Assembly: GCF_001050135.1 (NCBI RefSeq)
Contig: NZ_CP012040.1
Location: 124,001 to 188,000 of the forward strand
Length of the DNA stretch: 64,000 bases
Source of the DNA: Cyclobacterium amurskyense
Lineage (GTDB): Bacteria > Bacteroidota > Bacteroidia > Cytophagales > Cyclobacteriaceae
Direction: 5' to 3'
Shown here: one piece after another, positions 25,269-35,100 of the stretch
How the letters are laid out: every line of letters starts with the position of its first letter
How positions within the stretch are numbered: the first letter of the stretch is position 1
The notes under the pieces: model-generated
Told to the model about the DNA's origin: nothing
The model's input: the letters and a program-made list of their open reading frames with translations, nothing else
The model's database searches: none
Position numbers and translations under genes: made by a program

Positions 25269-26150
25269 TTAGACCGTAATATTTATGCCTTTTGATGCAA
25301 ATATTGGTTTTGCAATTTTCCGGTAATTTTCACCGAATACTTTCATGCGTTCTTTCTGGGAAAGGGAGGCATCTAGGACTTTAGCCATTTCCGTAGAAAA
25401 AGAGCGACTTGGTCCATGTCCACCCCAAACGATTCGGTCAACACCCACTACATCTACAGCATAATCAACAGATCCAGAATGCGGATCTGCACCGCTAAAT
25501 TCGAACAATACATTTTCGTAAGGCCTGATGGCTCTTGCTGCCAACTCCCAATCTCCTCCTGCATGTCCGCAAATCAATGGCACATTCGGAAATCGTTTGG
25601 CAAGCGTCGCTACATCCATCGGGGTAGACTCCCCTTCTAAATTTCCTCCCCCGGGCCATCTAGGCTCTCCTCCTACTTTAATCCAGGTATGGATATAAAT
25701 CACAGCTCCTAAGTCGGCAGCATAGCGAATGATCTTATCGTTTTGATCTGCATCACAGGTCACTCCCAGCTTATTTCCTCCTACATATTTGATACCTACA
25801 CAAGGTCCGTTGGCAATCCACTTTTTCATTTTAGCTAAACTCTCATCCGGAAAGCCAGGGTCTATTGGGATAATCCCTGAAATCCAGTCCGGATCATTCT
25901 TCAATATTTCTAGCTGGGCCGCATCATGCGGTTTAGGATCCAGAGGATCGCTTAAGGTTCCACCAATATCCACAGAAATGATACGCTCCAGCCCCATTCT
26001 CTTTACATAGAAAAGCATTTCCTGGTGTTGTTTAATAGGCTCGGTTCCTGTCAAAAACCCGTGGTAATGGGTATCCCAAATTCTAAATGCTTTTAATTCT
26101 TCTAAATCCGGAAGTCCGTATAAATGGGGATCTATGGCAAAATTGTTCAT
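25269..26150 (-). CDS. Amidohydrolase-2 family protein with HxH motif, cytoplasmic
   Basis: A 293-residue TIM-barrel protein of the amidohydrolase-2 (ACMSD-like) family. The first-strand motif HYH is intact (His28 and His30 in WDTHYHGF). IPLIC-type and GHAGGDWELAARA segments follow, and the last strand carries GGHGPSRSF where most relatives have GTDxP. So the usual terminal metal Asp is replaced by His. There is no leader peptide, unlike its neighbours at 26187 and 29406. It is one of four paralogues in a row with the DegT aminotransferase between them. Likely a C-N or C-C bond hydrolase or decarboxylase; the substrate cannot be read from the sequence. Confidence 0.82.
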   Translation of the reverse strand: MNNFAIDPHLYGLPDLEELKAFRIWDTHYHGFLTGTEPIKQHQEMLFYVKRMGLERIISVDIGGTLSDPLDPKPHDAAQLEILKNDPDWISGIIPIDPGFPDESLAKMKKWIANGPCVGIKYVGGNKLGVTCDADQNDKIIRYAADLGAVIYIHTWIKVGGEPRWPGGGNLEGESTPMDVATLAKRFPNVPLICGHAGGDWELAARAIRPYENVLFEFSGADPHSGSVDYAVDVVGVDRIVWGGHGPSRSFSTEMAKVLDASLSQKERMKVFGENYRKIAKPIFASKGINITV

Positions 26151-26186
26151 AATGGATTGATTAAAGTAAATGGCGTTTCAAATAAA

Positions 26187-27128
26187 CTATAGGGCGGAAT
26201 TCATGAAAATATTGGCATTCCCCTGCAAAATCCCATTGGCCTGTTCTACCGATAAAGGTGATTCCATAAGCTTCAATAAGCTTGCTTCAACGGGGAAATA
26301 AGGGGCATGAGAACCAAACAATATGCGCTCTGCAGCCAATGGAACTCCTTTTTTTCCATTCCAAGGATTGCCTTCAATCAGTTGTCCTATTGCACCACTC
26401 CCTTCAATTCTGGAAGTATCAAAAACTACATTGGTCTCCTTGATAAACCGCTCCAAAAGGTTTCCGGTAATTTTATGGGTCCAGTAAAGCATTTGAATTT
26501 TTACCTTAGGGTATTTTTTAATGATGTCTACCAAAGGATTCATGTCTGCTCCCCTGGTGAGGACGATCGGGTGGTGATTTCTACTGTCATCCATGTCTCC
26601 TACAATTTGTAAGATCATTTTCCTTTTTTCTACCTGAGCTACCAATTTTTCAAAATCCGGATGGCTTGGATCAAAGGTTTGGTAAATGGGGTAAATCCTA
26701 ACACCAGGCATCTTGTATACCTCATGGCAACGCCTCAGGTCTTCTTCCCAATCCGGCCAAGCCAGATTTACTGTACCGAATGGGAGCAACATTCCCTTTC
26801 CATTATGCTTGCATTCCTTGGCCAGTCGTTCATTGACGCCATTGATGTCTTTGTGAAAAAGTGCTTGAAAGCTGCCTGCCCAGGCTTTTTCCACCCTGTG
26901 TTTGTTTAACTTTGCTAGCAAAGCATCGGTCTCACCGTATTTCAGTTTTCTAAATGGCCAATCAAACAAATTGATATTGGTATCGATGACACCTGGCTTT
27001 CCGGCAAACAAATTGGGTTTACTTTTTACATCCTCCGGTAGGTTGGTCGAAAAACTAAGTGGCAATGAGGCAGCGGCAGTGGCTTTAAGTGTGGTACTAA
27101 AAAAGCTGCGGCGGTTTACTTTTTTCAT
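26187..27128 (-). CDS. Tat-exported amidohydrolase-2 paralogue lacking the HxH motif
   Basis: A 313-residue protein with twin-arginine leader KVNRRSFFSTTLKATAAAS. In the first strand the sequence is VIDTNINLFDWPFR (Asp49, Asn51), so the HxH metal pair is missing. On the last strand GSHAPYFP replaces GTDxP. The TIM-barrel framework is otherwise kept (GVRIYPIYQ, ILFGSHAP). Either it binds metal through other residues or it is not a metal hydrolase. The same D-T-N start is found in the paralogue at 28613, suggesting a genuine subfamily, not decay. It lies 39 bp after the DegT aminotransferase gene and 36 bp before the 25269 gene. Confidence 0.8.
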   Translation of the reverse strand: MKKVNRRSFFSTTLKATAAASLPLSFSTNLPEDVKSKPNLFAGKPGVIDTNINLFDWPFRKLKYGETDALLAKLNKHRVEKAWAGSFQALFHKDINGVNERLAKECKHNGKGMLLPFGTVNLAWPDWEEDLRRCHEVYKMPGVRIYPIYQTFDPSHPDFEKLVAQVEKRKMILQIVGDMDDSRNHHPIVLTRGADMNPLVDIIKKYPKVKIQMLYWTHKITGNLLERFIKETNVVFDTSRIEGSGAIGQLIEGNPWNGKKGVPLAAERILFGSHAPYFPVEASLLKLMESPLSVEQANGILQGNANIFMNSAL

Positions 27129-27167
27129 AATGTTGTTATTCAGGCTTTCAATGGTGGTTAAAGTTTT

Positions 27168-28538
27168 TCAGCTGGTTTTGATTTTATTCAAACTGTCCCT
27201 GTTTTCGTATACTTTCGTAATCCCGGCGACTATCTCGTCCATTTCCTGACGAGAGCCTAAAAGCATTCCAGAGCCCCAGAAGGAGATAAGCGTTTCGTTA
27301 CAAATTTTATCGCAATTTGGGAGATCCAGCGAATTAGCGTACTCTTCCCTTCTTTCTTTTGTATACATGGTCTGGTATTCATCCAAGCCCAAAACATGTT
27401 GGATCCAAGGTTCTTTGTGCAGTCCGTTTTTAATATAGGAGCCCATAGGAATCCCTTCCGCATTCAGCGCTTTTAAGAACAGGCTCCTGTCAGCACCATT
27501 AAAATGTTCTTTGTTATAGGACATCGCAAAGTGATAATAGGAACTGCTTTCGGTTCCTGGGTACTTTTTCTGTGGAGTCAGTCCAGGAATGTCTGCCAAC
27601 TGAGCTATGAGGTATTCAGCATTTTCATTTCGCTTCAAAAACCTATCCTTGGCCCCCGGCAACTGTCCCATAAGTATGGCCCCTTCAAATTCATTCATCC
27701 TGTATTTTGGGCCAATGGTTTCATTCCTACCTTTTCTGGAAGCCCCTCTGTTCTGAACCGTATAACATTGCTCCATCAAAGCCTGATCGTTTCCGACCAC
27801 AGCTCCTCCTTCTCCGCAGGCAATCGCTTTACTTGCCTGAAAACTAAAGCAGCCCAAGTCCCCTATAGTACCTATGGCCTTCCCCTGATAGCGAGCAAAA
27901 GGTGCCTGACAGGAATCTTCTATTACTTTCAAACCATGCTTTCTCGCCAATTCCATGATACGCTCCATGTTCGCAGGTACGCCCATAATATGGACTGGCA
28001 TTATAGCCTTTGTATTTGTATTGATTTTTTTGGCTACTTCCTCTGGATCCAACTGGAATGAAGTAAGGTCAAGGTCTACCATCACCGGTAGCGCCCTACT
28101 GGTTAAAATAGAAGAAATAGTTCCCATGTCCGTATAAGGAGAAGTTATCACCTCATCACCTGGACCAATACCAAGGGCTTCTACACAAGTACTTAAGGCC
28201 TGGGTGCCAGATCCTGTTCCTACACTGTACCCAACCCCAATCTGCCTGGCAAATTCCTTCTCAAAAGTGGGCACATTGCCTGTAGCAGATTGTATCCTGC
28301 TCCATATGCCACTTCGGGTTGTTTTGACGATGGCATTCACCATTTGATCATCCACATATGGCCAAGCTGGCCCTATCCTGCCTTTTTCTCTTATGGCTGT
28401 GCCTCCTAAAATAGCCAGCTTTTCTTTGTTTTGGATCAATACATTGCCCAGTCCAGGCAAAACAGGTGAGGCGGCTATGGCCAAAGAGCTGGTAGAAAGA
28501 CCAGCCATGAATTTTCTCCTACTGTATGCTTTGTTCAT
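27168..28538 (-). CDS. DegT/DnrJ/EryC1-type PLP aminotransferase with a Tat leader
   Basis: This 456-residue protein belongs to the DegT/DnrJ/EryC1/StrS sugar-aminotransferase family. The N-terminus is a twin-arginine signal (AYSRRKFMAGLSTSSLAIAAS). The cofactor Asp is in KVIEDSCQAPFA (Asp208) and the PLP-binding lysine is in FSFQASKAIACGEGG (Lys237), so the active site is intact. Family members normally work in the cytoplasm on nucleotide-linked keto sugars; this one should be exported folded, with PLP bound. It sits among amidohydrolase-2 genes in a SusC/SusD-led locus. The periplasmic substrate might be a free amino or keto sugar (inference). The amino donor in the periplasm is unexplained. 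Confidence 0.9.
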   Translation of the reverse strand: MNKAYSRRKFMAGLSTSSLAIAASPVLPGLGNVLIQNKEKLAILGGTAIREKGRIGPAWPYVDDQMVNAIVKTTRSGIWSRIQSATGNVPTFEKEFARQIGVGYSVGTGSGTQALSTCVEALGIGPGDEVITSPYTDMGTISSILTSRALPVMVDLDLTSFQLDPEEVAKKINTNTKAIMPVHIMGVPANMERIMELARKHGLKVIEDSCQAPFARYQGKAIGTIGDLGCFSFQASKAIACGEGGAVVGNDQALMEQCYTVQNRGASRKGRNETIGPKYRMNEFEGAILMGQLPGAKDRFLKRNENAEYLIAQLADIPGLTPQKKYPGTESSSYYHFAMSYNKEHFNGADRSLFLKALNAEGIPMGSYIKNGLHKEPWIQHVLGLDEYQTMYTKERREEYANSLDLPNCDKICNETLISFWGSGMLLGSRQEMDEIVAGITKVYENRDSLNKIKTS

Positions 28539-28612
28539 TGCTTATGTGGCATTAATTGTTTTAAGAATAATTTCCTGATTCGCCATTCGGCCATAAGAAG
28601 CATTGACCATAA

Positions 28613-29419
28613 TTATAAATTCAACATGCTTTGGGCATTTCTCCACCTCAGCAAATCTTTGGTACTTTGGCTTGCTTCTTCTTCGCGTAATGATTCAATA
28701 CGCAACATTCCTGTTAGGTAATCCAGTATCGGGGCATGGGTCCCAAAAGCAAATTTATCTTCTCCATAGAATTCCAGTGCTTGTGCCATATTGGCCAGGG
28801 ATCGACCGGAAGTATCCATGAGGACCTTACTTTTCATAATTAACTCAAAGTCGTCATTTTTAAGCTGATAACCATTTGCAAGGTTTAATATAAAATATTT
28901 GGCCGCTGGCACTTCCTTTATTATGGGCAATAAATCCACTAAGCCTTGCTCGGGTTTATCTGTACCTGCTAATTGATCCAAGTCCATCCAGGATTTCTGT
29001 CGGCTATCGACCATTCTCATGGTCAGCCCAACAACCAAGTCATGGTCTCGGGCCATTTTCACCAATTCAACACATGCGGAATCCGTCAATTGATAATCGT
29101 GGTATTGGGGATAAATACGTATGCCTTTAATTCCGACTTTTACACATTTATCAAAATCACTTTTCCATCCGGGGTAGAAAGGATTAATAATGGCAAATGG
29201 AATAATTCTTTCTTTATAGGTGGCTGAGGATTCAATTTCAGCAAACAATGCCTCATTGGCTGCCTGACAATTTTTATAGAAAATCCCGCTCATATTGGCG
29301 ACTACAGCCTTGTCAACTCCAAACTGATTCATTTTTTTCAGCAGTGATTCACAGGTTGAATACGCCATCTGCTTGTAAGGCCAGTTGCCCACATAGGCAT
29401 TGGTATCAATTAACACCAA
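28613..29419 (-). CDS. Amidohydrolase-2 paralogue, cytoplasmic, with non-ATG start
   Basis: A 268-residue protein. The conserved first strand begins only four residues in (LIDTNAYVGNWPYKQ), and no ATG lies upstream of it, so translation must start at TTG 29419 or GTG 29416. Both overlap the end of the upstream paralogue, which suggests translational coupling. Like the gene at 26187 it has D-T-N instead of HxH, and FGTHAPILDY at the last strand. No leader peptide is present. Shared substitutions with the 26187 protein point to one subfamily. Function unknown; probably a partner of the aminotransferase encoded 74 bp downstream. Confidence 0.8.
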   Translation of the reverse strand: MVLIDTNAYVGNWPYKQMAYSTCESLLKKMNQFGVDKAVVANMSGIFYKNCQAANEALFAEIESSATYKERIIPFAIINPFYPGWKSDFDKCVKVGIKGIRIYPQYHDYQLTDSACVELVKMARDHDLVVGLTMRMVDSRQKSWMDLDQLAGTDKPEQGLVDLLPIIKEVPAAKYFILNLANGYQLKNDDFELIMKSKVLMDTSGRSLANMAQALEFYGEDKFAFGTHAPILDYLTGMLRIESLREEEASQSTKDLLRWRNAQSMLNL

Positions 29420-30326
29420 AACCTCCTTTCTTCAGCAAAGCATTGTAATTGTCGAAAAACAGTTTTCTTTTCTGTCCTTCATTGAGGTTGGAAGCCAGTA
29501 CTTTTCCTACGCTTTGATAGTAACTGTTGTCCGTTCCGAAAAAAAGCCTGTCCTCACCCAAATACTTAAGGGCGAAGTCAATCATGTTTTCTTCATTATT
29601 GCTGCCTCCTGTGTCCAAATATATATTGGGCGTATGTTCAAAGGTTTTACACATGCATTCCCAATCTCCTCCACCTCCGATATGGGCAAATTGGAAATTG
29701 GCATCTGGAAATTTCTTTGCAGCGGCTACAAAATCTTCCGGTGTAGAAGTGCCAGGAAATTTTCCAGCATCATACTTCATTCGGTACCCTCCTACTCCTA
29801 GCTGACACTCTCCATGCATAAAAACAATCATTTTTAATTCAGAGAGCTTTTCAATAATGGGTTCATACAATGGGTCACTGATCTTTACCTGATTGTACAA
29901 ACGGGTACCCACAAGTCCATTGTCTACACAGCGGTTGATTTCATCAATCGCCTCCTTTTTATAAGTAGGGTTAATAGTAAATTCCCCAACCAATCGATCA
30001 GGGTAGGCTTTTACTCCTTTGATCACCTTATCATTGATACTCCTGAACTCTTCTGGAGTAGCTTTTATAGGCAACATGGGCATACCAACAAACATCTTTT
30101 CTATAGATAGCCTGTCTGCAAAATCAATTTGGTCTCTTAGCTGATCCAGAGTCATGTTAGAAGTAGCATAGGCATCTATTTTCCTGTACTTATTCACCTC
30201 TCTCATCAAATCAAAATCATTTTCTCCAGATGCCCTTGTTCTGAAATCAATAGGTGGAACACCCGTCATCAAACCAAAAATGGAAACAGTTCCACTAAGT
30301 GAAAATTCTCTTCTTGTTATGCCCAT
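29406..30326 (-). CDS. Tat-exported amidohydrolase-2 paralogue retaining the terminal Asp
   Basis: A 306-residue protein with twin-arginine leader GITRREFSLSGTVSIFG. The first-strand HxH is replaced (KIDAYATSN), but later ligand-bearing segments remain: FMHGE, FAHIGGGGDW and FGTDNSYY with the terminal Asp. It is thus intermediate between the HYH-bearing paralogue at 25269 and the two D-T-N paralogues. It is the first gene after the 312-bp spacer that follows SusD and may start its own transcript; its stop overlaps the next gene by 14 bp. Substrate unknown. Confidence 0.8.
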   Translation of the reverse strand: MGITRREFSLSGTVSIFGLMTGVPPIDFRTRASGENDFDLMREVNKYRKIDAYATSNMTLDQLRDQIDFADRLSIEKMFVGMPMLPIKATPEEFRSINDKVIKGVKAYPDRLVGEFTINPTYKKEAIDEINRCVDNGLVGTRLYNQVKISDPLYEPIIEKLSELKMIVFMHGECQLGVGGYRMKYDAGKFPGTSTPEDFVAAAKKFPDANFQFAHIGGGGDWECMCKTFEHTPNIYLDTGGSNNEENMIDFALKYLGEDRLFFGTDNSYYQSVGKVLASNLNEGQKRKLFFDNYNALLKKGGFGVN

Positions 30327-30430
30327 GACCTATTGTTTTTTGTTCAAGGAGTTAACTTATTTTAGGATATAAATCCTATCCCATAGTCCATTGTATAATT
30401 AAATTCAACTCATCCTACACTCACAGGAAT

Positions 30431-30570
30431 TGTGAAATGACCTTCTTATTTAATGTCATTTCACAAGCCCCTACGGGGCGTAATATCATAGCCACGGGTG
30501 TTAGCCCGTGGCATGAAAATAGAGTTGTATTGATTTTGGCGGTATTGTTGCTTATTTTTGAGCAACAATA
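30431..30570. repeat. Four consecutive hairpins in the SusD-amidohydrolase spacer
   Basis: Hairpins are TGTGAAATGAC/GTCATTTCACA (30431-30465), GCCCC-TAC-GGGGC (30467-30479), GCCACGGG/CCCGTGGC (30491-30512) and TATTGTTGCT/AGCAACAATA (30543-30570). The third resembles the CCATGGGTTGCCACCCATGG hairpin of the cassette at 15211. None is followed by a U tract in the direction of transcription, so this is not a simple terminator; it could be an mRNA processing or stabilising element between susCD-like and enzyme genes. Confidence 0.75.
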
Positions 30571-30638
30571 CTGACAAAATCTCGATGGAATTAAGCAAAG
30601 GTTTGTCCTTTAGCTAAATCTATGTTTAATCGATCTAA

Positions 30639-32114
30639 TCAATAACCATCATTTTGTTCCATTACCCCTGGAGCTGCCAATTGAATTTGCTCATAAGGTA
30701 TTGGGAAATATTTCATATAGGCTTGTGCATTCAGATTTTGAATCACTGCCTGTTCTGTAGAGGGATTGTACTCACTTTCAAGTTGAGTCAAAGCTGTAGT
30801 AAATCTGCCAGTACGTACCAGGTCAAACCACCTGTTGTTTTCGACGGCCAATTCAAGTCTTCTTTCCAATAACAGTTTGTCCATGAACAATTCCGGAGTG
30901 GCAATGTCTACCAAAGTATAATTATGGTCTGAATCCCCAAATGCTCTTTCTCTGATGCTATTCAACTGTGCTAGAGCAGTTTCCTGATCACCTAATTGGT
31001 ACAGTGCTTCGGAATAAAGCAATACCATGTCAGCTAATCTCAAAACAGGCAAATCCAGTCCTGAACTACTGATATTGTCGATTGGAATAATGAATTTATT
31101 GAAGTAAGGAAACCAAAAAGGTTCATCATCAGGTGCAGAAGAGAAAGTTCGTTGCCATTCTGTGATGGTTACACTAAACCTGGAATCCTCAGGGTCATAA
31201 GCTTTATGCAAATTCCATGTTGGTCTTCCAACCCTGCTACCGTTATTGATAACGCCGTAAACGCCTGCAGTAGGTGCCAAGGCATAAGTTAGGCTATGTC
31301 CATTGGTACCTTCCAAATAAGGTAAGGAAAAAATGGATTCAACGTTTACCTCAGTTTCTATGCGAAATAGGTCCTTAAAATCAGGCAACAATTCATAATC
31401 GTAATCTGCGAACAGCCTTTCCAATAAGGTTTTGGCATCGCTCCATTTTTCTTCATAAACTTTCACCTTAGCCAAAAGTGCTATGGCTGCTGCTTTGGAC
31501 AACCTTCCTTGTTCGGAAGTAGTTGGAAGCTTGGCAATGGCATCATTCAGGTCACTGGAAATTAATGCATAAATTTCTGTTTCAGTGGCTCTTGGAACCT
31601 GTCTGGATTCCTCCACCTCGATGATACTTGTCACTGCTGGCACACCTCCAAAAATCCTTACCAGGTCAAAATAGAAGTAAGCTCTCAAAAATTTCGCTTC
31701 ACCTGTATGTTTGTCTTTTAATTCAGTGCTATAATCTGTGGGCACTTCAATATTTTCCAAGACAGTATTGGCTCTAAAAATACCATTGTAAGTATCCTTC
31801 CAAAAGACATTTAGTCTGGGATTTTCAGGGCTAACATCCAGTAATCCTATTTCTGCCATCCCTGGAGAGGTCGCAAAATAATAACCATACATATTGTCTG
31901 AAGGAATTTCCATCAATTCATAATCCGTTGGAAACCTTGATTGCAATCGATTGTAAATCCCCAAAACTGCCAGATCCAGGTCATTCGAATTTTCAAAAGC
32001 GTTGACATTGGTCAATAATGATTCTGGAATCGGATTGAGCAGATCATCATGACAGGAAGTAAAGCTTAGCAAAATCGCTAATGTGCTTAGTATAATTAAT
32101 TTGTAAGTTTTCAT
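30639..32114 (-). CDS. SusD/RagB-family outer-membrane lipoprotein
   Basis: A 491-residue lipoprotein (SFTSC, Cys21) with the typical SusD start HDDLLNPIPESLLTNVNAF and the tetratricopeptide-rich body (AKFLRAYFYFDLVRIFGGVP, LSKAAAIALLAKVKVYEEKW). The C-terminus has the family pattern LLLERRLELAVENNRWFDLVRTG and YPIP-like YFPIPYEQIQLAAPGVMEQNDGY. SusD proteins bind glycans or other oligomers at the surface and cap the SusC transporter. It lies 27 bp after the SusC gene in the same transcript. The locus has no glycoside hydrolase, so the ligand may not be an ordinary polysaccharide. Confidence 0.95.
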   Translation of the reverse strand: MKTYKLIILSTLAILLSFTSCHDDLLNPIPESLLTNVNAFENSNDLDLAVLGIYNRLQSRFPTDYELMEIPSDNMYGYYFATSPGMAEIGLLDVSPENPRLNVFWKDTYNGIFRANTVLENIEVPTDYSTELKDKHTGEAKFLRAYFYFDLVRIFGGVPAVTSIIEVEESRQVPRATETEIYALISSDLNDAIAKLPTTSEQGRLSKAAAIALLAKVKVYEEKWSDAKTLLERLFADYDYELLPDFKDLFRIETEVNVESIFSLPYLEGTNGHSLTYALAPTAGVYGVINNGSRVGRPTWNLHKAYDPEDSRFSVTITEWQRTFSSAPDDEPFWFPYFNKFIIPIDNISSSGLDLPVLRLADMVLLYSEALYQLGDQETALAQLNSIRERAFGDSDHNYTLVDIATPELFMDKLLLERRLELAVENNRWFDLVRTGRFTTALTQLESEYNPSTEQAVIQNLNAQAYMKYFPIPYEQIQLAAPGVMEQNDGY

Positions 32115-32141
32115 TTTTCTGTTTTTTCGTGCCTATACCAA

Positions 32142-35100
32142 TCAAAAGCCAATGTTAAGTCCCAAGACAAATGTTCTATTCAAGGGTTCTGAACCGAGGT
32201 TTACCCCAGGGGTACTGCTAATGCCTGAAACTTCTCCTCTTGTCGTCCCTTCGGGATTGTAGGCATGATTTCCTTTGTTTTTAATAACTAATGCGTTATT
32301 AACAGACGCATAGAGTCTTAAACTTTTAATTCCTTTTCCTTCTGAGAAATCAGGAAAAGTATAACCTAAGTTTATGCTTCTCACATTAAGGTAGGAAGCA
32401 TCCTCTAAGTAAAAGTCATTGTTGGTATTGTAGCCAAACAACTGACTTAGAGCTGCTGCTGGATTAGTACCATCACCAGGTTCTTCTTCAGACCACCACT
32501 GGTTTTCTACCAATGATCTTCTCATGGCGCCCAAAGTGTTGCCCTCGTAATATTGGTTTTCTGCATTGAACATTTTGGCTCCTAATGAAGCTTGCATGAA
32601 AATACTTAGGTCAAATTGTTTCCAGTAAAATTCATTGGAAAAGCCCAATTGCATTTTAGGTTGAAAACTTCCTAAGATCACCTTGTCTTCAGGATCAATT
32701 TCACCATCATTGTTCGTGTCCTGAAATATTGGGTTACCGGGTTTTGTTCCGGCTAGGCTTGGCGTTTGAGAAATCTGTTCCTCATTCTGAAAAACACCTA
32801 TAGACTTGTAGCCATAATAAGAAAACATTGGTTCTCCTTCTCTCAATAGAAAGTCCATTGACCAATAAGTATTGATTCGCTCATCCACTTCTCCCAAGTC
32901 GGTCACTTCATTTTTATTCATGGAAAGGTTAAATGAAGAATTCCATTTGAACTCACCTACCAGATTCCTGGTGTCGATCTCCACATCCAGCCCACTGTTT
33001 CTTACTTCACCAACATTGTTTATAATACTACTAAATCCAGTAATAGCAGGAGTATTAACATTGTACAACATTCCCGTGGTTAGGTTGTCATAATAATCCA
33101 CATTCAGGTTAAACCTGTTTTGAAGAAAGCTTATTTCAAAACCAAAATCATAGCCTTTGGTTTTTTCCCATGAAAGCCTGGGGTTTGCCATGGAATTCTG
33201 AACAATCCCATTTACCAACATATTATTAGGAGAATAACTTACAGATCCAACAGAACCTAGATACTGAAAATTCCCAATATTAAAATTCCCTGTAACACCA
33301 TAACTGGCTCTTAATTTAAACTCTGAAATATTTGGTATATTTTTTATAAACTCTTCTTCAGAAAGTCTCCATGCAGCTGAAAGGGAAGGGAAATTTCCCC
33401 ATTTATTTTCAGGGCCAAATCTGGAACTACCATCTCGTCGGAAAGAACCTTCCAAGAGGTATTTGTCCTTGTAAGCGTAATTTACCCTAGCAAAATAAGA
33501 AACCAAGCCCCATTCAGATTTAGACTGTGTAGTATTGGCAGGATTGATAATGGCATTGTTGAGGGTTTTTACCTTATCGTTGTTAAACGAATTGGAAACG
33601 GCATACATCGCTAGGGACCTGGAGGTTGAATTTTGGTAAGAAGCACCAAGCAAACCACCTACATTGTGAACATCATTAAAGGTTTTGGTATAATTCAGTA
33701 CATTCTCATTGACTAGATTTATACTTCTTGCATCCGAGACATTCCCGTTGGTGTTTACTCGAGTATCTCCAATCCCACCACTCCAATAATCATTGTTCGT
33801 GAAAGCGATATTTGTTCCTACAGAGGTTTTGAAGCTAAGTCCATCCATAAGGTTCAAATTGATAAAAGCCCTCCCGATATTTGTAAAAACGTTGGAATAA
33901 TTCTCCGTTCCATAAAGGTAAACATAGGGACTAGCCTGTCCGGAGTGACCAGTTGGAATGTAATCATAAGTACGAGGGTATTTCCCGTCAATGTAATCAG
34001 GGCTGACAAAGGGTGGATATTTTACTAAGGAAACCATATTGGATCCTGCATACCTCGTCTTGGAATAGGAAGGGCTCAATTCCATACCCATGCTTATCAT
34101 CTCATTGATTTTCACATCAACATTCGCACGAAAACTATACTTTTTATACCCGGAAGTTTTCAATACGCCTTCCTCATCCATATAAGTACCTGACAAATAA
34201 TATTTGGTGTTATCGGTACCACCAGAAAGGGAAATATTGTGGTTTTGGATGGTAGCGGTCTGAAGCACTTCATCCTGCCAAATGGTTTGAGGAAGTTCTT
34301 TGGTAAGTGGATTGACCTGGTAGGTCAAAGGTCTTCTTGGATCTCCCCAAATAGGAATGGAAGTATCTCCCCCAGCCCATGCAAATTCCCTGTTCTGGTA
34401 TTTAGCCAAATAGCTATGCCATTCTTCTCCTGTCAACCAATCGTCATGAACAAGGGCATTGGACATTCCAAAATAAGAGTTGATTTTTAACTCAGGTTTT
34501 TGGGTCGACCCTCTTTTGGTTGTAACCAATATCACTCCTCCTGCACCTCTTGAACCATAAATAGCGGTCGAAGAGGCATCTTTTAACACCTCAATGGATT
34601 CCACATCATTCATATTCAATTGACCTAAGTTTCCTCCAGGAAAGCCATCGATGACTACCAAAGGGTCATTTCCCGCACTTATGGAACCGAGTCCACGAAC
34701 CCTAATGTCAGGCGCGTCACCGGGCCGGTTACGGGTATTGGAAATATTAACCCCTGCCATTCTTCCTGCAAGGACATTTTCAAGCCTGCCAACCGGCAAT
34801 TGGTCTAGGTTTTGGTTTTCTAATTTAGAAATAGATGAAGTAACAGAAGTTTTCTTCCTTGTTCCATAACCAATTACCACAACTTCATCCAGGTCTGATT
34901 GCTCTGGAACAAGGTTAATAGCAAAGGTCTGTCGATTGTTTACCGCTACCTCTTGGCTTACAAAGCCTACGAAAGAGAATACTAAAACAGCACCTTCATC
35001 AGACACCTTTAAGTTAAAGGCTCCGTCAATATCAGTGACTGTTCCAATATTCGTATTCTTGATTAGGATATTAACACCAGGAAGTGTTTCACCGCTCTCC

